A DNA stretch of 23,034 nucleotides from Ramicandelaber brevisporus (taxonomy: Eukaryota; Kickxellomycota; Ramicandelaberales; Ramicandelaberaceae). This document shows positions 9,156 through 17,690 of the stretch, piece by piece (position 1 is the first letter of the stretch; every line of letters begins with the position of its first letter). Made by a program: the position numbers and the translations under genes. The stretch is from assembly GCA_025201865.1 (NCBI GenBank), contig MU603060.1, forward strand, positions 1 to 23,034. The letters run 5' to 3'. A model generated the notes under the pieces. It was not told the DNA's origin and ran no database searches. It worked only from the letters and a program-made list of their open reading frames with translations.

Positions 9156-9410
9156 TTACTGATTGTTAGAGTCGGTAGCAGCATTGATAGCATTGTTTGA
9201 CTCGGTGTTAACGTCGTTGTTGTTTGCAATGAGAATGCCGTGGAATGTTCTCCATGTTGCAGCGACTGTGCCTGTTTTTGCTCCCAGTGCAACTGTGTCT
9301 TCGAGATTTCTGTTCAGGATTGTTAGATTGCCAACGAGCTTTTCCAGTTCGATAGCAAGCTCGTACACTAGTGTCTCGCGAGCCTGCTCGTACTGCTCTG
9401 CCTTGACCAT
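9156..9410 (-). CDS. DAD1: DASH/Dam1 complex subunit Dad1
   Basis: This 84-residue protein starts at the ATG at 9410 (MVKAEQYEQARETL). The open frame continues upstream through a Lys-rich run only because there is no stop; no other ATG exists there, so the run is 5' UTR. The core is EQARETLVYELAIELEKLVGNL, then TILNRNLEDTVALG, then TVAATWRTFHGIL. This fits the Dad1 pattern of a charged helix with E..R..L, LN.SLE, a VG-like turn and a conserved W followed by an aromatic. Family members are 75-100 residues. Dad1 is one of ten subunits of the DASH ring that couples kinetochores to microtubule plus ends. The Asn/Ala-rich tail (about 25 residues) is low complexity. The gene is convergent with the aldehyde dehydrogenase and divergent from the coiled-coil gene. 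Confidence 0.78.
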   Translation of the reverse strand: MVKAEQYEQARETLVYELAIELEKLVGNLTILNRNLEDTVALGAKTGTVAATWRTFHGILIANNNDVNTESNNAINAATDSNNQ

Positions 9411-9647
9411 TGTGTCGTTTAACTGTTGTTTCTTTTTCTTTTTCTTTTTCTTTTGTGAGGTTGTGAGGTTGTCCAATACAACGAGAGAGACGGAGACAGA
9501 AAAAGAGAGTGTGTGTGTGACAAAAGTTGAGTGCTTGTTTGTTTGTTTGTTTGTTTGTTTGTTTACTTTTGTTTCTCAACACTATCACAACCTTAATCAC
9601 AATAATACAAACAAATCAAACACACAAAGCTCAACACAACTCGACAC
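9411..9647. promoter_or_regulatory. Short bidirectional promoter between DAD1 and the coiled-coil gene
   Basis: Only 237 bp separate the two start codons. The spacer holds a CTTTTT run (about 9428-9453, purine-rich in the DAD1 leader), a GT run at about 9509-9518 and seven GTTT units (9537-9564). No TATA box is evident on either strand. Confidence 0.5.
9537..9564. repeat. (GTTT)7 microsatellite in the shared promoter
   Basis: Seven perfect GTTT units lie 83 bp before the coiled-coil gene's start codon. Confidence 0.95.
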
Positions 9648-9987
9648 ATGACAGACAATAGCAACAGCAACAACAATAGCTCCAACCAAGTGACGCCAAC
9701 CAAGCGAAACAGAGTCTCTTTTGAACACGACGACAACGACAACAATAGTTTCGATGGTGGTGATGGCGCTACAACAGCACTTCCTGAACTGTCAACACCG
9801 TTCATCAACCGCCTCAATGTGTCTGAGCTTCGCGACATGATTCGACATGCCACCAAAGACTTGCGGAACAAGGACGACATTGTAGCTGAACTCTCACGCA
9901 TTGGGCAGGATTTGGTTGGCGAGAACAATGAATTGCACGAAAGAGTTGAGGTGCTTGAAACGCGGTTAATTGAGCTTGAACAGCAAT

Positions 9988-10033
<46 letters not shown>

Positions 10034-12095
10034 CGGTGAACATCAACAACAGATGGGACAATCGCTGGCAATGGAGATGGATGCAGGAAGTAATCGAAAC
10101 TTTGGAAATGCAATTATGGATGAGATGAATACGTCGTATCTTGAAGGATTTGGCGGGCAGGACCTGCGTCCACTGGAGCGTCAGCATCGCAGACATCAGC
10201 TTGTGGAGCAAGCCAGTCGTATCAATGGTACAACAGTCGAAATCAACAATAACAACAACAGTAACAATTATAACAATTATAACAACAATTCAGCATCAAT
10301 AATGGAAGATTCAACAACTGTTATAATCAGTGCTGTTCGTGACACTGCAGAAGCCAAAGTCAAAGAACTCGAAACACAGTTGGCAACATCAAGCGCCGAG
10401 AATGCCGCATTGACACATGAATTCAATCAATATCGAGACAAGGCAATTGCATCAGAGAAGCACTCAAAGCATCGCATCGAGAAGCTGGAAGCTGAAGTGA
10501 ATCAATTCAAGCGTTCATCAAAGGAATCAACAGCTCGATTGACAGAGGTTGAAGAGGCAAAGAATAGATTGGTGAAAGAAAAGACAGAGTTGGTAAAGCA
10601 GATTAAAGAAAAGGGAGATGACGCAGATGATATAATTGAAAAGCTACAGAATAAAGTATTTGATTTGACAAAGCAATTCAATGATAAGACGAATGAATTG
10701 GCAGCGAATGAACAAGAGTTGCAAAAGGCAAAAGAAGTTATCCGTGAGTTGAGTGGCGATGTAGATGAGCAAGTTGCATCGTATATACTTAGAGTGGAAC
10801 AGCTGGAAGGTGATATGGATACACTGCGGAATGAGCTGGAAGAGAAGGACGCTGAGCTGCAGGTTGAACGAGATACAGCTCACATGCTACAACTGCAGCT
10901 TGCACAGTACCATGAGGCTATTGGTAACATTGATGCAGACCACAACAACAACAACAGCAACAGCGAAGTCGCGTTCTCTGGCGGTGGAAAATCATTATTG
11001 GCGGAGGTTGACGACCAGCGCAAAGAAGCCGAGGAGGAGAGAGCACAGTTGAGCCGAAAACATGCGGGGCTGACGGAAGCTCATTTGCAGGCAGTTGCGA
11101 CAATTAAAAAGCTCGGGGCACAGTTGTCGCAAGCTAAGCGGTCAAAGGCGTCATCGAATGCTGACATTCACTACATTCAAAAATTACAAAGTGAGCTGAG
11201 TCAAACCAAGAGCGATTTGGAGGCATGTCAGGCTGAAAACAGCAGATTGCAGAGAAATCGCGGATCAATGCCGTATGAAATAATGCAGGATATTAGCGAT
11301 GGATTCACATTGACAACAAGTGGTGACAATGGATTTGGTGGTAACAATAACAGCAACAGCGGCAATGGCAATAATGGTGGTGGTAGCGGTAATAACAGTG
11401 GACTGGATTACGATGGAATGCAGGATAGACTGGCAGTAATGCAACATCGAATTCAACAGTTGAATGCAGAAAACAATGAACTTCGACAGGCTCAAAACAC
11501 GGCTCAAATGATGAGAGCAAGCGATGGTGACAAGCTGCGCGAAGCTACAGATCAGAACCACAAACTGATGCGTGAAATTGAGGTGGTGTCAATAAAGTTC
11601 AATGAGTACAAGGAGTTGTCCGAATCACTTCAACAACGGCTACAGCAATTGAAGCAGCAGCATCAGCAGCACGGTATATCCAATGGTGATGATGGCATTG
11701 ATGGCGATCATGATGACGAAATGTACAGCCACAATGATGGCGACATCCAGGAACACAATGTTAATGCTCAATCGCCAAATCCTACATTCCATTCAGCTGC
11801 CGCAGTTATCTCGCCTCGTCTTGGAGATTGTAGAAGCAGAATTAATAGTAGTGGTGGTGGCAGTGGTGGTGGCAGTGGTGGCACAGTTAGTGATAGCACA
11901 CCTGTTCCGCTGGCTAGCATGGTAAAGTTTGAGCCAGTACATTCACCTATTCAATCAACTTCGCCACAACAACAGCGACCAGTCACAGCAGCCGCTCAAT
12001 CACGACCATTAGCAAATGCTCGAGCCGTATCTAATCGGTCTACAAATATTAAGAAGGTTCGACGCGATGAGGCCAATCAATGTAATCAGCAATAA
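9648..12095 (+). CDS. Long coiled-coil protein, possible dynein/microtubule adaptor type
   Basis: This 815-residue protein is not recognised with certainty. An Asn/Ser/Asp-rich N-terminus is followed by a predicted helix with LRDMIRHATKDLRNKDDIV and ELSRIGQDLVGENNELHERV (residues 61-100). Then come 13 Gln codons (116-128), an Asn-rich linker and long heptad-like segments at about 225-425, 445-540 and 590-690. A Gly/Ser/Asn-rich hinge lies at about 550-585. The disordered C-terminus (about 700-815) has SPR, SPN, TSP and SPI sites and a basic end. The RIGQDL..EN..L stretch resembles the N-terminal box of HAP1/TRAK and BICD-type dynein adaptors (pattern AA.IGQ.LL..N..L), although the two alanines are replaced. 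The divergent DAD1 neighbour is a microtubule protein, which is only circumstantial. Other options are a spindle-pole, septation or Golgi coiled-coil protein. Confidence 0.75.
9993..10031 (+). repeat. (CAG)13 repeat coding for Gln in the coiled-coil protein
   Basis: Thirteen uninterrupted CAG codons encode residues 116-128, at the end of the first predicted helix. A pure CAG run is a likely polymorphic site. Confidence 0.95.
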
Positions 12096-12236
12096 ATTAA
12101 TCCATCCAACAATCTAGTATATTTTAATAACCAACCAATTCATATTAAACAAACAGACAGTATAATAAATGCGCATTAATGAGAATAGTGAAAGAATGAA
12201 TGAATGAAAGGATGGCTGGGAGAAAAAATAAATAAA
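12091..12236 (+). terminator. Polyadenylation signals of the coiled-coil gene
   Basis: AATAAA at 12091-12096 overlaps the TAA stop codon (12093-12095). Further copies are at 12164-12169, 12227-12232 and 12231-12236. The first is probably too early to be used; the later ones are typical. Confidence 0.5.
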
Positions 12237-12989
12237 AGAGATCGGGCAGTGTTGTATTTGCTCGCCGGTGTTTTCGTTAGGAATAGTAGGACAGTATCGC
12301 GTCATCCACAGTGAGCACGACGCAGTTCACAGACTTTTACTGAGCCAGGGGAATACACTAGACACTGGAACAGTGCCATCACTGGGGACCTTTCTACCCT
12401 TGTCGAGTCCTGGCTGCATACGTTGCCTCGGATGTGCTCTCGGACTCAAAAAGAGAAAGAGAGAGAGAGGTGAGCCAATGAGGGAAAAAAAAGAAAACAC
12501 AATCGCGGTGGGTGAAAATTGAATGAGTTAGATTGTCGGAGTTATATTTTCAGTGTTAGTGTGGCGATGACGCGATGTCCATATTTTCAATGCAAAGCCA
12601 ATTGCGACAGAGACACGACAGAGAATGGCGAGTTCGCGCAATAGACACCGAGGCACCCACACGGCAGAGATAGCGGGCAAGCCCTCGTCCAGCTTACAAA
12701 ACTTGCACAGCAGTACATAAACACCTCCTACTCTCCTTTACCGTCACCGTCTTCTGCAGCAGCACAACTCCGTTTTAGTACTCTTACCGCCGACTGCCCA
12801 AGTTTCACCTGCTCCAACTGCCTGCCACTGGTCACCAGCCCGTCCATCCGCATTGCTTTGGCATTCATCCTCACTTGCCTTCTCCTCTTCCTCCCACTGC
12901 TACTGCCGCAGTCACCCACTCTTTGCAGGTCACCAACTCTCTTGTGAGCAAAACAGTAAACAAAGCACGGCACTCTCAAACACGCCTAG

Positions 12990-13193
12990 CCAATCACATC
13001 TAATTTTATCTGTCCCTCGTGGCCAGCCGAACCTGTGACCTCCCAGCCTGACTCTTGCATACAGACCACACACCAGATTGACACTGTATCCGCTGTTCAT
13101 TTTTTCACAGTCAAGGTGCTCTCACATTCTCTCATTCTCTCTCGAGCACGTTTTGTTGACATCTATCTCAGCCTGAGCGTCGGGGTATATAGA
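12990..13193 (+). promoter_or_regulatory. Probable core promoter of the anion transporter (CCAAT + TATA)
   Basis: CCAATCACAT at 12990-12999 precedes TATATAGA at 13186-13193, which lies 198 bp before the ATG. Both elements recur elsewhere in the window: the first before the ENA-type ATPase, the second before STE12. Confidence 0.5.
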
Positions 13194-13288
13194 CTCTTCC
13201 GCGCCGACAGAAACAGCAGCCAGCCACCTTCTTCGGTCACCACCAGCACCACTACAACAACTACTACAGCAACACCAGCTACACTCTC

Positions 13289-13332
13289 ACTACACATACA
13301 CTCACTACACATACACTCACTACACATACACA
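13289..13332. repeat. 15-bp tandem repeat, nearly three copies, in the 5' leader
   Basis: The unit ACTACACATACACTC occurs at 13289 and 13304, with a third copy from 13319 that loses its last bases. It lies between the TATA box and the start codon, so it is probably transcribed. Confidence 0.9.
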
Positions 13333-13390
13333 ATACAAACGCAACTCCCAGCTCCCCAGCTCTCAGCTCCTTGCTTAATCGAACGACATC

Positions 13391-15847
13391 ATGGCGCCTG
13401 TTGAAAACAGCAGCAACTACGAGGGTGCACCTGATGTGCCACTCCTCCCGTCTCGCCAGGAAATCAAGGATGAGGCCAGACGCCTGTACCGCCGCACCGT
13501 CCAGGCCGCACCCAAGACGTTTCTGCGCACTTTCCCCATCATCACCTGGCTGCCCAAGTACAACCCACGCAACATCATCTACGATCTCATTGCCGGTATC
13601 TCTGTCGGCATGATGGTCATCCCCCAGGGTTTGGCCGATGCCAAGATTGCCACTCTGCCGCTCGAATACGGTCTGTATACTAGTTACATGTGCACATTCA
13701 TCTACCTGCTGCTCGGCACTGCGCGCACAGTCACGGTTGGTCCGACGGCCGTTCTCTCTCTCTTCACTGCCCAGGCTATCCAGCAGGCTGTTGCCAGCAA
13801 CAAGTCTCTCAACCCAGTCGACATCGGTCTCTCGCTTGCTTTCATTTCTGGTCTCATTCTGCTTGGACTGGGTGTGTTCCGTCTTGGTATTGTGTTCGAA
13901 TTGATTCCGGCCCCAGTCATTGTTGGATTCGTGTCTGCCGCTGCCACCTCGATCATTGTCTCGCAAGTGCCAAATCTGCTGGGTCTGCGCGCAGTCAACA
14001 ACAAGGATGACTCGTACATGGTCATTTACAACATTTTCAAGCAGCTCAAGAATGCGTACTGGCGCGACATTGCCTTTGGATTGAGCTCGCTTGCGTTCAT
14101 GATCCTGCTGCGCATCTTTGTCTTCTACCTGGTCAAGTGGGCACAGAATCCACCAAAGACTGCCGAATCTTCCACTGGTGCTCAGCTGGTTGCTGGCTCG
14201 GAGGAAGCTGCCAATGCCAATGCCAATGCTGTCACTGCCACGGAGACTGAAGAGGAGAGTGAGACCACTGTCAAGCTGTCGCCAGTCCGCAATTTTGTCG
14301 TTGTGTTTGCCCGCCATGTCCGCATCCTCGAGACCGCCATCACTGTCATCGTCTTCACCATCTGCGCTTGGCAGTACTACGCCATCTCTGGCGTGCCACA
14401 CACTACCAAAGAAGTCAAGGACGGCAAGACTCTGCCACTGTCCATCATTCGTGATGTGCCCACCGGTTTCTACTCTCCACGCATCCCACATCTCTCCTCG
14501 GAGGTGGTCGCTGGTCTCGGTGCGTCCCGTCTCATCTCCACTGCCATCGTCACCATGATTGAGCACATCTCCATCATTCGAGCCCATGCTCGCCAGGACG
14601 GCTACGTCATTGACAACACCCAGGAACTGGTTGCTCTCGGTCTCATGAACTTCATCTCGTCGACCTTTGGTGCCTTCCCAGCCACTGGTTCTTTCAGCCG
14701 CTCCGTCGTCAACCGTGCATCTGGTGCCGTCTCCACTTTTGCCACCGCCATCACCGGTATCATTGTCATCTTTGCCCTCAACTTCCTACCGCCTGCCTTC
14801 TACTTCATTCCGAACCCGACCCTTGCCGCCATCATCATCATCAACATTCGCACGATCATTGCGTCGCCCAAGTATCTTGTTCGTGTGGCTCGTGTCAGCA
14901 AGGTCGATGCGTTTGCTGGTACCTTGACCTTTGTGGTGTCATTCTTGCTCGGTCTGGAATTAGGTCTGGCGGTTGGCGCTGGCTTCTCGCTCGTTGTGCT
15001 GCTGCTGCGCATTGCTAGACCAAAGTGGACCGTTGTTGATGACATCAATGCCAGCGAATATGAGCGCATCATTGTCGGCACCGATACCGATATTGGCAAG
15101 AACCCACTTGGTGCTGTTGGCAATGGTAGCAAGCACCTTGGCGGTGGCAACGGTGATATTCAGCAATCTGCATCTGACGCCGCTACACACCCACACAGCG
15201 TGCTGGTGTTCAAGGTTGAGGAGTCGCTCACATTCCCGAACGCTGACTACATTCGCAAGAAGCTCATTGCCACTGTTGGCCGCCACCTCGAGGAATCCAG
15301 CAAGTTCCACGACGAGCACCTCCTGGCTGCCACCTCCACCTTGGCTCTTGACATTGACTCTGACAAGAAGGCCAGCTCATCCAATTTCGATGACGACCAG
15401 CAGGCTGGTATCGGCGCTGCTTCCACTGTCGTTGATCCAACCGCTGGTGCTGGTGTCTTGAGCATTACTTCCGAAGACGATGCCATTCGTCCATCTCAGC
15501 CCACCGATGGTCAGATTCGTCGCCGTCGCTCTCCAGTTCCTCTTGGTGCCGTGGTGTTTGATTTCAGCGCTGTCAACTTTGTCGATGCCTCTGGTATCCA
15601 ATCCCTGCTGGACATTCGTTCGGATCTCGAGCGTCTCAGCAAAGAGTATCGCCAGAAGCACCCTGCTGATATTCGGTTTGCACAGACCGGCGGCAAGGGT
15701 CGTCGCCCAGTTATTGAGATCCACTTTGTGGCTGTCACGCCATCCGTGAGATCGAGACTGGAGCGCGCGGGATTGACCAGACCGCTGCTGCAAGCTAGAC
15801 CACTGGAGGTTCAGCAGGCTACTCATTTGGAGAATGTGCAAGTGTAA
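13391..15847 (+). CDS. SulP/SLC26 family anion (probably sulfate) transporter with STAS domain
   Basis: This 818-residue polytopic membrane protein has a hydrophilic N-terminus to about residue 60. The SulP signature then starts at NIIYDLIAGISVGMMVIPQG (61-80), followed by LADAKIATLPLEYGLYTS and TVGPTAVLSLF. Further membrane segments include FELIPAPVIVGFVSAAATSI and SSTFGAFPATGSFSRS. The last is the conserved segment seen in sulfate permeases. The C-terminal STAS domain begins near residue 604 (VLVFKVEESLTFPNADYI) and includes FDFSAVNFVDASGIQSLL with D732-A-S-G. STAS is split by an acidic, Ser/Ala-rich segment at about 625-715. A hydrophilic loop at about 252-297, rich in Glu and Thr, interrupts the membrane domain. 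Transport of sulfate is the default for fungal members, but bicarbonate, chloride or molybdate are possible. Codon use is C-biased as in the ATPase gene. Confidence 0.92.
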   Translation: MAPVENSSNYEGAPDVPLLPSRQEIKDEARRLYRRTVQAAPKTFLRTFPIITWLPKYNPRNIIYDLIAGISVGMMVIPQGLADAKIATLPLEYGLYTSYMCTFIYLLLGTARTVTVGPTAVLSLFTAQAIQQAVASNKSLNPVDIGLSLAFISGLILLGLGVFRLGIVFELIPAPVIVGFVSAAATSIIVSQVPNLLGLRAVNNKDDSYMVIYNIFKQLKNAYWRDIAFGLSSLAFMILLRIFVFYLVKWAQNPPKTAESSTGAQLVAGSEEAANANANAVTATETEEESETTVKLSPVRNFVVVFARHVRILETAITVIVFTICAWQYYAISGVPHTTKEVKDGKTLPLSIIRDVPTGFYSPRIPHLSSEVVAGLGASRLISTAIVTMIEHISIIRAHARQDGYVIDNTQELVALGLMNFISSTFGAFPATGSFSRSVVNRASGAVSTFATAITGIIVIFALNFLPPAFYFIPNPTLAAIIIINIRTIIASPKYLVRVARVSKVDAFAGTLTFVVSFLLGLELGLAVGAGFSLVVLLLRIARPKWTVVDDINASEYERIIVGTDTDIGKNPLGAVGNGSKHLGGGNGDIQQSASDAATHPHSVLVFKVEESLTFPNADYIRKKLIATVGRHLEESSKFHDEHLLAATSTLALDIDSDKKASSSNFDDDQQAGIGAASTVVDPTAGAGVLSITSEDDAIRPSQPTDGQIRRRRSPVPLGAVVFDFSAVNFVDASGIQSLLDIRSDLERLSKEYRQKHPADIRFAQTGGKGRRPVIEIHFVAVTPSVRSRLERAGLTRPLLQARPLEVQQATHLENVQV

Positions 15848-16256
15848 TTCATAACATTTATCTTCTTTCTTTACTTTGTCTCTCTGTCTGTCTGTCTCTC
15901 TGCTTGTTCTTCATTATTTTATTTCTTTCACTTCTCTTTCTTCTTTTTTACTCACTCATAATCTAAATTTCACCATTTTAAGTCGTCCATTTTACAATAA
16001 TATACTGGTTCATCAGCCACTGTCGCCACCATAGTCATAATTGTGTAAACAGTTTCAAGTGGGTGGGGGACTGTTCAATTTTATGCATGCACTCTCATGC
16101 ACTCTCATGCAAAGTGTTCTCCTGAAAATAAAAAACAATAGATAAGTGCGTGGGGATGTCAAGATTCATGTCAAAAACGAGCGAGCGACAGCGGAAGTTA
16201 GTTTACTCTTGCCATCATCTTTGACTCCAAACATCAGCATCAACAATAACACCAGC
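15848..16256. other. Spacer between anion transporter and trypsin-fold protein
   Basis: This 409 bp spacer is pyrimidine-rich on its left, with TCTG/TCTC units at about 15879-15902. A 10-bp repeat (ATGCACTCTC, 2.4 copies) lies at 16087-16110 and an AATAAA at 16127-16132. The frame of the next gene is open upstream to 16146 but contains no ATG before 16257. Confidence 0.6.
16087..16110. repeat. 10-bp tandem repeat (ATGCACTCTC)2.4
   Basis: Two full units and four further bases are perfect copies, about 150 bp before the trypsin-fold gene. Confidence 0.85.
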
Positions 16257-17531
16257 ATGCGCACATTTACAGCTTCTCTCACTGCAGCTGTGTTGGCTGC
16301 CTGTACACTATCATCTGCCCTACAGCCATCATTGCCAATATCGTCGTCATCATCGTCGTCTTCATTGTCACCAATATCAGCCACTTCAGCCGAATTGTAT
16401 CCATTCCTCGTCAACATCCATGTCAACTCCCCATCCAGTAACTATCACACTTGCACCGGTGCACTCATCACATCTTTGTATATTCTTACATCCGCATCTT
16501 GTCTCATTGATCCCATTTCACAGTCGGCGTATCCACCAGTATCCACCTATGTGTTCACCCATCCTGGAACTGCACAAGCCACTGTCGAAAATGCATTGGA
16601 AATTCTGATATCACCCAAGTATAACTCAAGGACTCTGAGTAACAATTATGCACTAGTCAAGATTGGTGGAGCTGGCAGCGATGCGATGAAGTTGAGCACC
16701 ACAATCAAGTTACAATCGAGTGCGTCAGTGATGGCAAAGGGAACGGAAGTGGTGAATATTGGATGCGATGCAAATGACAACTGTGAATCTGTGAAGCGGC
16801 GGATTGTAGATGGTGAGCGATGCAAAGCGGCTGGTACTGAGAGTGGATCATCATCATTGTGCACCACATCCACAGTCGAAGCAGTTTCACCTCCATCACC
16901 ACAGTGCATTGCCAATAGTGGTATTGAGCCGTCTGATTTGCTCGTGTACACAGATCCCTCGACCAAGAAACCGGCTCTGGTGGGCATTGCGAGCTACTCA
17001 ACCACTGCATTCTCACAGTCATCGAGTGCCTCGCCGTTGCTTCCTAAGTCAACTTGTGGCTCTGACGCTGATCGACTGCTTCACTACACCAGCATTGAAT
17101 CCATCATCAATGACATTGCACAGCAACTTGGCACAACCGCCGAAGTCCTCACAGCATCAGCAGAGAGCACAGATCACAGCAATACTACTACAACGGCGAA
17201 GCCGACCAGTGCAAACGAAGATGACTCCGGAAGCACCAGTGGAGGAGGAAGTAGCAATGGACTGGCAATCGGGTTTGGTATCGGTGGTGGCGTGTTGGTT
17301 CTGGCTGGTATCGCGTTGATTTTCTACTATCGCCGAATGGAGCGTCATCGTGGATATCAGCGTGAACGGCTAGCTCAGTTCACCATCGTTCCAGCCAGCG
17401 TAGATCGGCTGTCATCTGCGTCAACCGCAAGCGTAACCGCAATGTCGCCGTCGCTACTCAATGTCAAGTCAATGGCCTCATCCACTCCGAGGTACGCTAT
17501 GCGCGCCACTCCATATTCCAGCTATGCTTAA
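16257..17531 (+). CDS. Secreted, membrane-anchored trypsin-fold (S1) protease homologue, probably inactive
   Basis: This 424-residue protein starts at the ATG at 16257, which gives an ideal signal peptide (MRTFTASLTAAVLAACTLSS). A Ser run follows. The S1-like region spans about 44-300: YPFLVNIHV, then HTCTGALITSLYILTSASC. This matches the chymotrypsin C42-to-C58 block, with Cys66 and Cys82 at the same 16-residue spacing. The catalytic His position is Ser81 (SASC for AAHC). NNYALVKI (129-136) matches NDIALLKL with the catalytic Asp replaced by Asn130. CIANSG (217-222) may match C.GDSG with Ser221 kept, but the GGP part is lost. PALVGIASYS matches the following strand. A Ser/Thr/Gly-rich stalk leads to one membrane helix (336-358), then RR and a cytoplasmic tail of about 65 residues. 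The topology is type I, at the cell surface. Function is unknown; adhesion, inhibitor trapping or a receptor role are guesses. Confidence 0.78.
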   Translation: MRTFTASLTAAVLAACTLSSALQPSLPISSSSSSSSLSPISATSAELYPFLVNIHVNSPSSNYHTCTGALITSLYILTSASCLIDPISQSAYPPVSTYVFTHPGTAQATVENALEILISPKYNSRTLSNNYALVKIGGAGSDAMKLSTTIKLQSSASVMAKGTEVVNIGCDANDNCESVKRRIVDGERCKAAGTESGSSSLCTTSTVEAVSPPSPQCIANSGIEPSDLLVYTDPSTKKPALVGIASYSTTAFSQSSSASPLLPKSTCGSDADRLLHYTSIESIINDIAQQLGTTAEVLTASAESTDHSNTTTTAKPTSANEDDSGSTSGGGSSNGLAIGFGIGGGVLVLAGIALIFYYRRMERHRGYQRERLAQFTIVPASVDRLSSASTASVTAMSPSLLNVKSMASSTPRYAMRATPYSSYA

Positions 17532-17563
17532 TCTATATCATCTATTCTAAATGTGTATTACTC

Positions 17564-17569
17564 ATTAAA
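17564..17569 (+). terminator. Possible ATTAAA poly(A) signal of the trypsin-fold gene
   Basis: The hexamer ATTAAA lies 33 bp past the stop codon. It is the common variant of AATAAA. The spacer to the helicase gene is only 159 bp. Confidence 0.3.
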
Positions 17570-17632
17570 ACTTGCTTTGTATACTCTTCTTGATTCTATC
17601 GTCTGGATGAGGATGACCCCGGATTAATCTAT

Positions 17633-17658
17633 TACTAACTTGGCACTTGCTCCCACAG
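17633..17658 (+). other. Candidate intron 3' end (branch site TACTAAC and CACAG acceptor)
   Basis: A perfect branch-point consensus TACTAAC (17633-17639) is followed 19 nt after its last base by CACAG (acceptor AG 17657-17658), with no AG between. A donor is uncertain. GTATAC at 17579 would make an 80-nt 5' UTR intron. GTATTA at 17555 would make a 104-nt intron that joins ATG-T (17551-17554) to CA, placing an upstream ATG in frame with the helicase. Confidence 0.5.
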
Positions 17659-17690
17659 CAAACATTCAAAAAGAGAGAATTTTATTCGTG

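Larger units (their letters stand above)
12096..13390. other. Spacer: 3' UTR of the coiled-coil gene and long promoter of the anion transporter
   Basis: This 1.3 kb region has no credible coding frame on either strand. The left 150 bp carry poly(A) signals. From about 12250 to 12950 I see nothing recognisable, neither RNA-gene motifs nor repeats of note. The right end carries CCAATCACAT (12990-12999), TATATAGA (13186-13193) and a 15-bp triple repeat in the leader. Confidence 0.6.

Noticed and set aside
9411-9476. N-terminal Lys-rich extension of DAD1
   Set aside because: It would have to start at TTG; the first ATG is at 9410, which gives the normal Dad1 length.
12250-12950. Possible RNA gene in the 1.3 kb spacer
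   Set aside because: I looked for tRNA T-arm and A/B box patterns and for 5S-like sequence on sight and found none; only minor hairpins such as CACTG-GAA-CAGTG.
12728-12979. 83-codon minus-strand frame in the spacer before the anion transporter
   Set aside because: Its composition is random and Arg-rich, with no motif and no supporting signals.
13163-14587. 474-codon open frame antisense to the anion transporter
   Set aside because: It has the same cause. It runs through the transporter's promoter and leader and its product has no recognisable domain.
16146-16256. 37-residue N-terminal extension of the trypsin-fold protein
   Set aside because: It would start at GTG. The ATG at 16257 directly produces a proper signal peptide.
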